A stretch of DNA of 64,000 nt from Synaphobranchus kaupii (Eukaryota > Chordata > Actinopteri > Anguilliformes > Synaphobranchidae): positions 101,952,479 to 102,016,478 of the forward strand of contig CM056380.1 of assembly GCA_029718625.1 (NCBI GenBank), read 5' to 3'. The notes beneath the pieces were generated by a model. It was given only the letters and a program-made list of their open reading frames with translations. It ran no database searches and was not told where the DNA came from. Shown here in pieces: positions 34,478 through 45,749 of the stretch. The position numbers were made by a program, and so were the translations under genes. The first letter of the stretch is position 1. Each line of letters opens with the position of its first letter.

Positions 34478-34821
34478 ATGGAGCGGGCCTCCAGTGTGGC
34501 GAGGGCCATCTGGATGGAGAGCACATCCAGGGCTGAGAGGGCCTCCAGGGTGGCTGAGATGGGGCATGGCAGGCATGGGGCCTCCAGGGTGGCTGAGATG
34601 GGGCATGGCAGGCAGGGGGCCTCCAGGGTGGCTGAGATGGGGCATGGCAGGCATGGGGCCTCCAGGGTGGCTGAGATGGGGCATGGCAGGCAGGGGGCCT
34701 CCAGGGTGGCTGAGATGGGGCATGGCAGGCAGGGGGCCTCCAGGGTGGCTGAGATGGGGCATGGCAGGCAGGGGGCCTCCAGGATGGAGACAGAGCATGC
34801 CAGGCAAAGTAAAGCTTTTAC
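34478..34821 (+). CDS. Candidate first exon made of a 39-bp (13-codon) repeat
   Basis: About seven units of a 39-bp GC-rich repeat (anchors GGGGCATGGC at 34561, 34600 and onward) lie in open frames on both strands, because 39 is divisible by three and the unit lacks stops. In the frame starting at ATG 34478, each unit encodes GASRVAEMGHGRQ. This frame ends ...HARQ at a possible GTAAAG donor at 34822. That donor leaves one base of a codon, and the candidate acceptor at 35220 supplies the other two, so the join would keep the frame. The donor is weak. I recognise no protein family. It could equally be a non-coding minisatellite that is open by chance. Confidence 0.3.
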
Positions 34822-35220
34822 ACAGATTCTATATATATGGCACATATATTACTTAAGTGCTATTAGTTCATACTATTACTACCACAAGTATTACTACTTA
34901 TAATGATTTCCTCTTTAACATCCCAAATCTTAAGTTTGCCAACTCACAACATTTCAGATATTAACAGCAGTGCTCTTACATGTAAAATACATTGCCAATG
35001 ACGCACAACATCCACGTCGAAAAACCAAAATCCCATCTTGGAGTATCATTGTCTGAGAATCAAGAAAGCACACTTTGACTTTCTCTTGATGGAGCCAACT
35101 GCTCTTTTTTTTCTAATGAACTGTTAATTTCTGAATAATTATTGAGGCTGCACTATGTAGACATGGATCAACGAGACAATTAAATGTCAATTAAGTTATA
35201 ACATAAATATTTATTTTCAG

Positions 35221-35456
35221 AGACAGCGGTCTGCATCATTGGCCACAGTTTTGTGCGCTGGGGTGAAAAGAGAGCGAGGGAGACCCTGAGACAGAACCTG
35301 GCAATAAGGAGAACAAGTTTCCAATGGATTGGGAAGAGTGGCTTCCTTTGTAACTCTGTTTTAGATTTGTTTTTAGATTTTGTTTCCTTAACTTTCCCAG
35401 ATATCATGGTCATCCAAGCTCAACTGGTTTCCTGCAATGAAGATTTTTTTTCATGA
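35221..35456 (+). pseudogene. SGNH/GDSL-esterase-like exon, decayed
   Basis: Preceded by a good acceptor (TATTTATTTTCAG ending 35220). The frame reads TAVCIIGHSFVRWGEKRARE, then WIGKSGF and, further on, FPDIMVIQ. This resembles block I of SGNH hydrolases (a nucleophile Ser after GD/GH) followed by the strand before the GxND block. The expected Gly-Asn-Asp and the later catalytic Asp-His are absent; the frame stops at 35456, so no enzyme is expected. Such domains are known in the first ORF of some CR1-type LINEs and are reported in some fish tyrosine-recombinase retroelements, and similar fish proteins of unknown role exist. The origin here is unresolved. The open frame may reach into the 39-bp repeat exon upstream. 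Confidence 0.45.
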
Positions 35457-35459
35457 ATC

Positions 35460-37605
35460 ACCCAGAGAGGTGTTTGGAGAGGCACAAATCCAGTCAATAT
35501 CAACAAAGCACATATTTGGGTGAACAGTGCACTGGCGGAATTTGTAACAACATATTAGTATTTTTTATTTGAAACTAGTGTGCATGCTCATCCACTATTT
35601 TATCTGTCCATTAAAATATTGTTCTGCATTAATAGGTGTTAAAATCTGTTATCTTTTATTTAATATTTCATAAATAACAAGTTATTTGTTCAGGAACGTT
35701 CTTTATAAATGCAAAATATTGTTATACTGAAAAGTAAGTAGGCTATATGTATTTTTGTTGTTAGTTTAGGGCAGCTTAAGGTATGCTGCTTGTGATCTAC
35801 GAGAAACTGATTTCTTGAGCAACTGAAGGAATCTTTTTGCCTATATTTTCTTTTTCTTTTCTTTCTTTTTTAAAATCATAATCATTTCTAGCTCATTGAT
35901 TTGTAAATGAAATAGGCCTAAATGAAGACTCCCTTTCCTTTTGTTGATATTTTACTTCCTGTTTCTTTTTGCCTGTAACATGCATTAACATAGTCACACA
36001 ATCATTTAAATTAATTCATATTAGATATTCAAGTGTATTAATGATTAAATAGTTTTGATAGGGTCCCTTTTCCTAATCTGTGTGTAAATATGGTAAAATA
36101 AATTCATATGTCTGACAAATTAAGTTTTTGCATCTCAGGAGGGACTATCCTTGTAGGCTATTCATCAATTGTTTGCGTCCCTACTAATCAGCGAGTCATA
36201 TGTTGAGTCATATTTTGACCAACCAGAGTCTCGTGTTGACTCGCGAAGAGTAAAACAACGGAAACAACAGAGGCTATAACTTCGTTATCGAGTCGCGTCA
36301 AGTAAAATCACACATTGATTCATATTCTTCTATGTATGACTGAAACCAGAAAAGAAGGCAGGAGGTTCTCCATTATAGCCAATTGGAAACTGAGAGGTGC
36401 GGCGCACTCGACGATTGGTTGCTGCAACTCCTGGCTCCTCCCGCCTCTTCAGTTCTATATACGCTCTATGGTGGTTACATGAGGTCAGAATGTACAGAAG
36501 TTAATCTATGGGCTGAGAGTCTGTGGTCATTGTGGTTCCTTCTGTAGGAAACCCTGAAAAGTGCCAAACTCTCGGTGCTGTATAGGTATGGGGCATGCCA
36601 CGCCGTAACTTGGCGGATGGCATACCTGCCATCCCAATAATGGGTTATGACGGCTGCTCTATACCAATGCTTATTTAAGTTGTTTTTTTCAATTAAATTA
36701 AACTTTGTTTTCCAGAACAAATTTTGATTATTAAATAAATTGAAAAAATGGTGAAATTCAATTTGAAACATGATGGGGGGGAAAAAAATCTGCATTTATA
36801 TTAAAATTCACATGTGGTCCTTATTTCTTTCACTTGAGTGTGTCACAATAAAGCGATATATAGCTCTGTATTTTTTTTTTTTTAAGCATGCTATAACTAA
36901 TTTTGTAGTATAAGCGGTATAATGAACTGTAGAGAAGTGGAACCCTTTTTTAACAGAATCTCCCAAATTCAAATACATTATACATTACCATTACTTCCTT
37001 GCATTTTACCATTTTTATGTTAGTTATGTTTGTAAACTCTAGATTATTTGCTTACTTGAAAATAGGACATACTGCAAACAATAACAGATGTACCACCATG
37101 AGGCAAAATGGTCAGATGCAGACTGTGTCCAACTGCCAAATTTAAATCATCCGATGATTGACTTTACACGCCTGGCCATTATCTGGGAGTGCAAAACCAA
37201 CATGGCTTGTCACTGTGACAATCTGTCAAGAGGGCTGTTACTAAATTTCAAATGGTATAACTGCAGTGGTAACACTATCCTGATAGCTTCAAGTGGAGAG
37301 AAATCTGGTGCTCATTTCATGTGGAATCACTTAAAGAGCCAGAAGCCATCAGCCTCCAGAGGAAATAATGAAAGCCTTCCAGCAGATTGGCGTTTCCATA
37401 CCATTATGCTCACAGGCAATGTACTATTAGGCTACATGTTTGCAATTGATGTTTTCATCTTGATTGTTCGCAACAATCTTAAATGTCCTCTCCATTATTG
37501 AAACACAGGTATCCCTGTCATCAGAGGTCTGTTGACAATAAACGTCACTATTATTGAAATGCTTGGGATAATTAAATCTCAGTTTATCCCAAAAAGACTG
37601 TGAAG
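35460..37605. other. No gene seen; promoter-like block near 36380-36475
   Basis: Mostly AT-rich. At 36380-36475 CCAATTGG, GATTGG, CTCCTCCCGCCTC and CTATATA occur in order, as in a small TATA promoter or LTR U3. Open frames at 36475-36795 and 37088-37501 have no recognisable domain. Confidence 0.35.
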
Positions 37606-37636
37606 GAGAGAGAAAGAGAGAGAGAGAGAGAGATGC

Positions 37637-37713
<77 letters not shown>
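37606..37713. repeat. (GA)n microsatellite
   Basis: About 108 bases of GA repeats with an ATGCACAGC interruption. It explains the poly-Ser-Leu open frame on the minus strand. Confidence 0.98.
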
Positions 37714-37716
<3 letters not shown>

Positions 37717-39750
37717 CCTCCCCCATGCATCTTCACCAGCCCTGCTTAATGAATCCAGTTTGAAGGATGCTAAATTACATTTGCAATGATGAGGATCTAC
37801 CTTGTCTCTGAATTCCCTGACTTAATTACAAGTGAAGTACATATTGTACCACAAGGTGAGTGATATCTAATAAGCAGAATACATTCATGCAATTAAAACA
37901 TGTTCCAATGGAGAGGTAAGGATAAATAGTGTGCGTGACGTGTTAATATCCATATTGATTCAGAAAATAAAGTGTTGTTGCACTATAGGCCTTTAGGCAA
38001 AGTTAATGCTTCAAATTGAATGAAATATATGGATTTATTTCAGTATATTCTTCCATAAAAATAGCATTAGTATCACGATAATTCAGAGAATTGAGAAAAA
38101 TAGATTTTTGATTTTACAAATGTGACGAAAACAACACAACTGTCCTATAAAATCTATCATTCACTGTAATTTCCCAGAATTCATTATTTGGATAATGGAT
38201 GGTTGCTGTGTACTTTCCACTTTCCATTTTAGCAAACCTTATCATTAGCAATGGATTAAACAATCTACAAAATGTAGTAGTCCGGTGTCTCTTAAAATAA
38301 TGAAACAAGCCAAACTTATATTCAATGATTTTAATCATGTACTTTCCAATACATCGTTCTATGTGAGAGCACTTAGAAGCAGTCAATAAAACTGACACAA
38401 TTCTGCTGCTATTGCATTCTTTTTTAGAATTAAAAGGTATTATGGTTCCTTCCAAGGCCCGTCCATTAATACTCCATATATTCAATAAAGCGCAATTATT
38501 GAATTTGGATGAAAGGCCTTAATTGCAGGTTATACAATTTAAAAGGTTAGCAGGTACTTTCTTCTACTTCAGAAGTATTCGTCATGCTCTCAGTTCCGCA
38601 ACCCACCAGCCACATCCCATTAAATACAAAGGTTGCAGCCCAATTTGACTGCATGCACCTCTGTGTTAGTGCCGTTGGTCACACACATTAAGCGAGGAAA
38701 CAAAGCACTGAATGTGTTTCATGCAGTCACTGATCCCTGTGCACCTTTCCTGCTGATTTAGAATTAATCTCATTCAAAGCATAATACGGAAAGCCGACTA
38801 AGTTGGTTGTGGTGAAATGTTCTCAACAAAAGGTTACTTTAGATACAGTTTGAAATAGTTCTGAATTCTGATTTTCTGAGGTTTATAATTGCACTGTTTA
38901 CAATGATAAACCAATCTGAGGTCAATTGCCAAAAATGTTTTTTTTCTTTTCTTAGAGCGTAAAAAAAGTACATGCTGTTGAACCATGGTTGGCATTGCTG
39001 CTCGACAACAGTGATACGATACATGCAATGCAAGTGTCTAAATCCAAGTTGTAGGCACGGCTACTGAAGGTCTAGTACATACATTTAGGATACAAAACTA
39101 ATATTCAGTTTGGTCAGATTACAATGGAATAGTTTCTGCTGGTTTGGGCTTTTCAAAAATCTTCAAAAAAGCTGATCTTCATTCAGACTTATCTGCTTAA
39201 AACTGTCAGAATTTCAATGAAGAGTATTCAATCTAAAGGAATCATTCCATGCCCTGTAATATGTCACAGTTTTCTCTTATGTGTCATGAAGAAAGACCCA
39301 ATGAATGTGCTGGGGAATTATGCTAATGGGAACTTTTGATGGACTCATCGTCTGGGGCTTCCATATGACAGGAAGTGACAGCACTGCTGCAGGCTACAGG
39401 AAGTGACAGTAGAAAAGCACAAGACCTAGACTTTGCCGCAAAAACTTGTGTCACTGGACAATACCTCTAATGGGAAGGAATTTGTTCGTCCAATTCTGAA
39501 TAACACCAATGCATAAGTAAGACAAATGGCTTTCTATTGAAAGAGCTATATGAACATTTGTCTTAACACCAAAAGCTATTTTGTTGAACAAATACCATTT
39601 TGCCCATGTTTACTTTCATTTAATAAATCTTGAGGCAGCGTATTAAACTCCTGACATTAGCATTTAGCATAACATATGAAAGTGGTCAGAATATTTTTGA
39701 AAGAAGTGAGTCCCTTAAAGCAAGGCATAGGTAATGTTGTTCATACACTA
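37714..39750. other. No gene seen
   Basis: AT-rich single-copy-looking DNA. Open frames near 38114-38485 and 38834-39033 have no recognised domain. Confidence 0.45.
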
Positions 39751-39926
39751 AGGGCCTGCTTTGCAAAGATCTTTAGCGCGTGCAAAACCTTTTAGCACAT
39801 GCAAAACCAATAACATGATGAATGATTGGTCATGGTATTTGTTTTGCACCAATCATTGGTTGTGTTATTAGTTTTTTATGTGATAAAGGTTTTTACACCC
39901 GCTAAACATCTTACTACATCCGGCCC
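39751..39926. mobile_element. Small fold-back MITE (AGGGCC termini)
   Basis: Ends AGGGCCTGCTTTGCAAAGAT and, inverted, ATGTAGTAAGATG...GGCCCT, with TTTAGCGCGTGCAAAACC paired to GGTTTTTACACCCGCTAAA. A central hairpin is CCAATCATTGG-like. A similar AGGGCC-type terminus is common in fish MITEs. Confidence 0.65.
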
Positions 39927-39994
39927 TAAATACTTTTGACCTTAGGTGAAGATGCAATACACTCGGATAATCTGACAAGTGACAGAGAAGTCCT

Positions 39995-40927
39995 AAGCTG
40001 CAGTCCAATCCTTTAAATGTTCTGCCCTCCTGCACTCCTGGTGGAAGTCCCTTTAGAAACCGTAAGTTCTGTGTTGCCCTTGTCGAGTGAGGTCCAATCC
40101 GTTACAAATACAAGTGAAGCATGTTAAATTAGTCTTTGAGACGGCAGACTTCGGGCAGTGAAATTGCCCAGAATGCTTTACTGTAACCGAAAACGTCCTG
40201 TTTCAGACGTTTGTGAATTTAACCCCTTCACGCATCACCTGGGGAAAATCCTAAAAATAGTGAAAGCATAAAAGTATAAGAGATATTTTAAAAACCCTTT
40301 TTATTGCATGACTGAATTGTGGAATAAATTAGGAAATAACATTGATTTAGTGGTTTGATAAAATTGCTTTAAAAGCGAACAGGCATGTTATAGCCTACGA
40401 ATGATTATTTAAGGTTAGGTAACCATAACTAGCTACATAATCAGTTCAGTGAGTATCCAGCAAATGGGCCAGTGCAAGCTTATAAGCATGAGCAATATTA
40501 CAAATACAGTTTGCTTGGATTTCATATTTAATACAGGTTGCTTGCCTCTTTTATACTTCTGTGCCACCTGCAAAGCAAACTATGCATCCACCATTTTGTT
40601 TGCAGTTTTTTAATATATGTGATTTGTAACATACATGTGTGTTATTCCCCATTCCTGCGTATGAGGTATTTTATCAATAGATACCTGCTGTCGATCAATA
40701 AGTTGATTGTCTGTCATTTTCTATTTTGCTCTTTTGTCAGAGTAAACGTTGAGATATTGGTTGGAGATTTGCTGCCTTATGCAATTTATTGGAAAGTTTT
40801 GCACAAACCTCCCCGTCGGTTCAAGCGTCTTCTCGTCTTCTTCTGGTGCTGCGTCACATCCTCCCAAGGGAAGTTATGCGAGCGAAGTTTGCGTGGGCAG
40901 AACATTTAACGGATTGGACCGCAGCCC
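39995..40927. mobile_element. TIR element of about 930 bp, non-autonomous
   Basis: The left end GCTGCAGTCCAATCCTTTAAATGTTCTGCCC pairs with the right end, whose reverse complement begins GCTGCGGTCCAATCCGTTAAATG. Both ends are preceded outwards by a TA (39994-39995 and 40928-40929). No transposase is recognisable; the frame at 40538-40909 has no known domain. Confidence 0.7.
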
Positions 40928-40929
40928 TA

Positions 40930-41690
40930 TTCTTCCCTGACCCATGCTTCTAACGCAGCCTCACTTGCGCCACTTTTCAAAACACTGTACTGTAATTATA
41001 TGAACGTTGTGATTATAATTTTATTCTTCGTTTTTTTGTTTGTGCTGTTTATTTCTGCACACTGTGCGCTTCATAAATCATAATGTGGTCTGTGCATTTA
41101 TGTTACACTTAATGCCTCTTAGCCGCACACACAAAGGGGATACCAAATTATAATATTAGAGGAAATGCTTACACTTTTTTCTGCAGATGGAACAACCAAT
41201 TTGAAATGAAAAGCTTGGCAAATTTCAAATTATACATTATGCAGCCATCACACTAAATCCGGTCAAAGACATTTTACACGATTAGGATTATTTAAAAAAA
41301 ATACTGACCTCTAAGACAAAAATGAGACGAGGGCTTTCTTGGAGCTTGCTGTTCTGTAACATGGCACTTGTATAGGGAAAGCAGAACGACTGCACATATT
41401 TTCTGAAAGGCTCCATTTTATCTGTATGTGTAGCCCCATTGTGTCAGTTCATAGCGCACTCTATGGAGAAACTGCTGCGTGAAACAGACAGATACCATTC
41501 ACTCTTAGAGAAAAATGTGTACAGTTATACCTCAATGTATACACATGCCTATTATTTCTGTCAGAAGCCCCCCAGTTTTACATGTGCGACCCAGTTTTAA
41601 ACCTGGATTTGTTTATTATGCACTAGATGTAGGTTGCATAACTGTTTGGCGGGAGCTGGGTCTCACAGATACAAAATGATAGTTCTGTCA
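40930..41690. other. No gene seen
   Basis: AT-rich spacer without recognised features. Confidence 0.4.
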
Positions 41691-42063
41691 GGACAACTCA
41701 TGTATTGAATATATGAATGAATATACAATTATTCTGGTTTGGTGCTGAATGTATATGCTCTATGTACTTCTAGTGTGTGCACCAGTGTGCACTACCTATC
41801 AAGCAGGGAGCACGACACATCTCCCCTACTAAAAAGAAGATAAGCCAAAACTCCAATAAGCAGATCCAAGCGATTTATTTACAGCAAGCAGCAGCGAAAC
41901 AGACAAGAGCAGCACAGTCCATAGCAGGTCAGACTCTCGCTTTAAAAAAAAAAAGGGCTGCTCCATTAAGGATGTGTGCACGTGATTGGATGAGTACGAG
42001 GACGTGTGGTCGCCGAGGCCGACGATTGGTCAGCTGCAGCAAGCAGAGTTTCCTGACAGAACT
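41691..42063 (-). repeat. Second LTR-like repeat, inverted copy with perfect 13-bp inverted ends
   Basis: Bounded by AGTTCTGTCAGGA and TCCTGACAGAACT. Read on the minus strand it matches V then R of 28657-29216: GGAAACTC, GACCAATCGTCGGC, CCAATCACGTG, a TTTAAAG box, GGATCTGCTT, a GGGGAGATG block and CAGCACCAAACCAGAATAATT. An AATAAA lies at about 41871-41877 on the minus strand. The layout is consistent with a solo LTR. Confidence 0.68.
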
Positions 42064-44530
42064 TTGCTTCATGCGCAAGGCATCATTTCAGGCAAATCTT
42101 CTCCAAACATGCTTAGAACTACATTAGTCATATGAAAGCAAAGTTAGAAATGGTCTTCAATAGGAGCTAACATGCCTGTGTGAGGGGCCTAGGGCCTGGA
42201 CAGCAGGCTACTGCTGATACTTATCTCTGTATTGCTCATCATTTACGTCATACTATGAATTAAGGTGTCCTTGGCTTAATTACACACACACACCTGGAGA
42301 TGGAGTACAATTATGTGCACTGGGACGTGCTTAAAGATAGAGTGGAAAGACATGCTAAATAAATCGGTAATTACACAAGCAATTACTGTACTGGAATAAA
42401 TACACTGAACTTGACTTAAAGATAACATTTAGGCCACAACAACAGAAATGACACAATGCAAAAACCATAATCAAGATCATGTTTTATCATTTTTTATAAA
42501 CATAAAAATTAACAAATGAATAACACAATATATATTTCTGTAAGCTACAATGAGACAAAAAAATTGCCACATAACAAAAATGCACTGCTATTGATTTACC
42601 TTTGCAAGGAAGGGCAAAGTGACTTTTTGGTTGAAATGAATCACCACCTTCAGGCTAGAGGACTGAAATGCATTCATGAACTGAACCGAGGAACACAAAC
42701 ACAGTGCAGCTCATTATAATGCAGAGAGGCAGATGCTGTAATCCAACCATTCCCTAATGATATCAGATTCTGTGTTAAGTTCTATCTGTGACATTTTACA
42801 AGACATATCCCCGAAGGGGCATGAACTTCACTCTATTATTTGCTCATTCTGAATCTCAGATAGGCAGTTGTGGTAAACAAATGTGTTTTTCCAGCATGGC
42901 TACAAATTCTCACTGGCAGTCATGTTATTGGAAAAAAAGATCAGACTTAAATGGGTCGATTGCAGTGTCCCTACGAGTTTGAAGACTAGCACAGGGCTTT
43001 CTTGAGACTTTCCATATTTCCCGGATGTAGATCAAGATCAAGACCAAATTGCCTTAGTCTTCAGAAAATCACGTGCTAGCCTTCAAACTTGGAAGGCACA
43101 AATGCTCTCAAACTCCTTAGTAGAGTCCCATACAATCCTGAGTGCAATGTGCTTTAAACGCCACCTATAGGATATTAAAGTTGCATACTTCATAAACCTG
43201 CTGCTGACCAGGTTTTACAAGAGACTACAAGCTATCCATAGAGAAAAAATAATCAAAGTTCACAACTCTTTATAGCCTACTTCATCCAGATCCTTCACCA
43301 CACATCTGCAACTGGCTAGTACCTGTACATAAATTATTCATAAAAATATATATTTTGTTGCATTGGAAATGATAAATCTGCTGTATATGGTGTTATTGTC
43401 TCCAAAATTGCTGTCCGAGTTTAGATTCAGAACTATTCTTCCATTAAATTGGTATTTTATAAACTATACTACTTCATGCTCAAAAAATAAACATTTAGAT
43501 TTCACCCCATTTTTTAATTTAAACGACTGGCTGCGAGTTACACAAAGTTGCGTTGCACTACCTGAAAATACTACTACTCGTACAATTTTTTGAGGACAAC
43601 ATTGTCATTTAAGAGACTTGTATAATGATGACATTACCAATTATTCATTATTCTGTTGATTGACGAACAATGACCTGCACAGGTTTCGGATTGCAAATCA
43701 TTTTCATAATCAGCATGTCGTCATTGCAGAGCTCGCCTTGGGTCTAAGCAGTATTAACGAGGTATCTGGTGCATACTGATACTTGAATAAGTATATTCAG
43801 CCAAAAGTCACCAGTATTTAAAATTAATGATGTTATATAACTTATGTTGTTGTATAACTAATGGTCAACATATAAAAAAACAAAGGCTTTGTTCTAGCAG
43901 TTTATACTAAATCTATTATATATAAAAATGTTTGAGAGATTGAACAGTAACTTTTTTATTCCTACTACAGCTGCTGCCAATACCATCCCATCTACCTGCT
44001 ACTACTACTGCTACTACTAAGCCTAATAATAATTGTAGCAATAATAACCTTGTGCCTTCTCAGCCGACATTAACTATTTAAAGAATGTTGGAGGAACATT
44101 CCCGTTTCCGGTATATTTCAATGTTCCCCAGTCTTATATACTGTAAAAAATATTCCAAACAAGCACTATCAAACATTCTAGGCATGGCACATACAAGTTT
44201 ACTGGCACCACCCCCTGATGGTTATCATTTGGTCAAGAAAAAACAAAACAAAAGGTAAGACATGTTGAATACATTTAAAGAATGTTACAAAATTTAATGG
44301 TAGGTTTTAATGTTGCTAAGGAAACGACAAGTGTCCATCATCAGAACCTTCTACTTGAAATTCACAACATTCCAGGCATGTCCTGAGAAAAAAATAAATA
44401 AATGCACGCAGTGGTTGTAGGCACTATTTGTTATGCAGTCAACCTAGTTTTAGCACTGAGAAAGAGTCTGAGAACTGCTACAAATATAATTTGAGTGTGC
44501 AGTCAGCGATCACCTGTCTCTCCGTCTCCA
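42064..44530. other. No gene seen
   Basis: AT-rich. Short frames at 42516-42719, 42788-42982 and 43363-43593 show no known domain. Confidence 0.45.
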
Positions 44531-44539
44531 ACAAGATAA

Positions 44540-44860
44540 TGAGCCCCGCTATTACCGTTTCAAGTCTGGCCACTCCACTGACACTGCTCTCCGCACAGTC
44601 ACAGAGGCTTTTCACTCCTTGCTCTATCCTCATCCTGCTTGACTTGTCTGCTGCATTTGATAACGTCAACCATCAGATCCTTTCTCTTCCCTTGAGGAGA
44701 TTGGCATTGCAGGCTCCGACCACGCATGGTTTGCCTTGTACCTTGCGGACCTATCCCGCCAGAGGCCTGGAGGGGATCTGTCACCTCCCCTCACCCCCTC
44801 CTAACCAGTGTCCCACAGGACTTGGTGATGTTTTGTCCTCTCCTCTTCTGTTTTGACACT
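44540..44860 (+). pseudogene. L2-like LINE reverse-transcriptase fragment
   Basis: The plus-strand frame encodes ILILLDLSAAFDNVNHQIL, the first catalytic Asp block of L2-type reverse transcriptases. It is followed by degraded sequence and then QCPTGLGDVLSSPLLF, a decayed form of the GVPQGSVLGPLLF motif. The YxDD block is missing. It is a short relic from another copy of the family represented at 7890-8560. Confidence 0.82.
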
Positions 44861-44931
44861 AAGGGGTCGATTTAGATCCCAAATAAGGGGTGTTATTTTG
44901 CGTGCACAGCCAAGGCATTTGCACATGTTAG

Positions 44932-44954
44932 CATAATGACTAAGAGTCATTATG
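44932..44954. other. Perfect short hairpin
   Basis: CATAATGACT and AGTCATTATG, 10-bp arms around a 3-base loop. There is no poly-T tail next to it and no gene nearby to terminate. Confidence 0.6.
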
Positions 44955-45489
44955 TAAATTACTCCAACCACAAACAACCATATTTAAATGAGAAATTTCG
45001 CATTTTTGGAATGGTTACACTGTAAAAAAAAAATCTCATAAGAAAATAGTGAAAAGACTGGCAGCAATGTTGCTGGTGAAAAAACCATTTAATGAATTGA
45101 AAAAAGTTTAAATCTTGTTGTTTTAGGGGATGACTGTTAAATAATGAGTTATTGGCATTATTCTACATGACTTTGACAGCGTTGTGAAAAGTCTTTACAA
45201 ACATTTTACTTTAACATGCACGTTAGCATGTGATAAGCTGCAACCATATGCCAAAGTATCTGTATGTGCAGGTATAGTCTATTGCAGAAATATCGGACAG
45301 ACGAACCTAATTACTAGCTAAAATTGACTCCAGTAAAAGTAGGAAGTCCCCCATTCAGACACCAGTTGAGTAAAAGTACAGTATCTGTTTAAAATGTAAG
45401 TACCAAAAGTAAACATAAACATAACTGGTTTAACAATGTACAACCTTAACGTTTGCCCCATCACCCAGTAACGTTAGCAGCTACCCAGT

Positions 45490-45745
45490 AAACATGCGTT
45501 GGTTGGGCCAACATTGGCTAATAGTCATTATGGTTGGCAACGGTCACCGTCTCCTGCCAACGTTGGCACACTGTTGGAATGTGACTGTAGCCCAACAGTT
45601 ACATATTTCGTCGTGCGCCAATATTGGTACAACGTTGGAATACCACTCTTTCCCAACCATCGCATAATCGTCACAAACCAACGTTGGCACACCATTGGCA
45701 TTGTGATTTTAACACAACCGTCGCATTTTAATCGTAGAACAACCT
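45490..45745. repeat. 60-bp tandem array with CCAACGTTGG palindromes
   Basis: Diverged units anchored by CCAACGTTGGCACA at 45557, CCAATATTGGTACA at 45618 and CCAACGTTGGCACA at 45678. Flanking half-units start near 45490. Each unit contains additional GTTGG/CCAAC half-sites. Confidence 0.85.
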
Positions 45746-45749
45746 AGAT

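Noticed and set aside
34412..34845. Minus-strand 131- and 132-residue repeat proteins
   Set aside because: Same 39-bp minisatellite read backwards; only the plus frame from 34478 has a phase-compatible downstream exon, and even that is uncertain.
37088..37501. 137-residue plus frame
   Set aside because: No recognisable motif, ordinary AT-rich composition and no supporting context; treated as chance.
37427..37726. Ser/Leu repeat frame
   Set aside because: Translation of the GA microsatellite.
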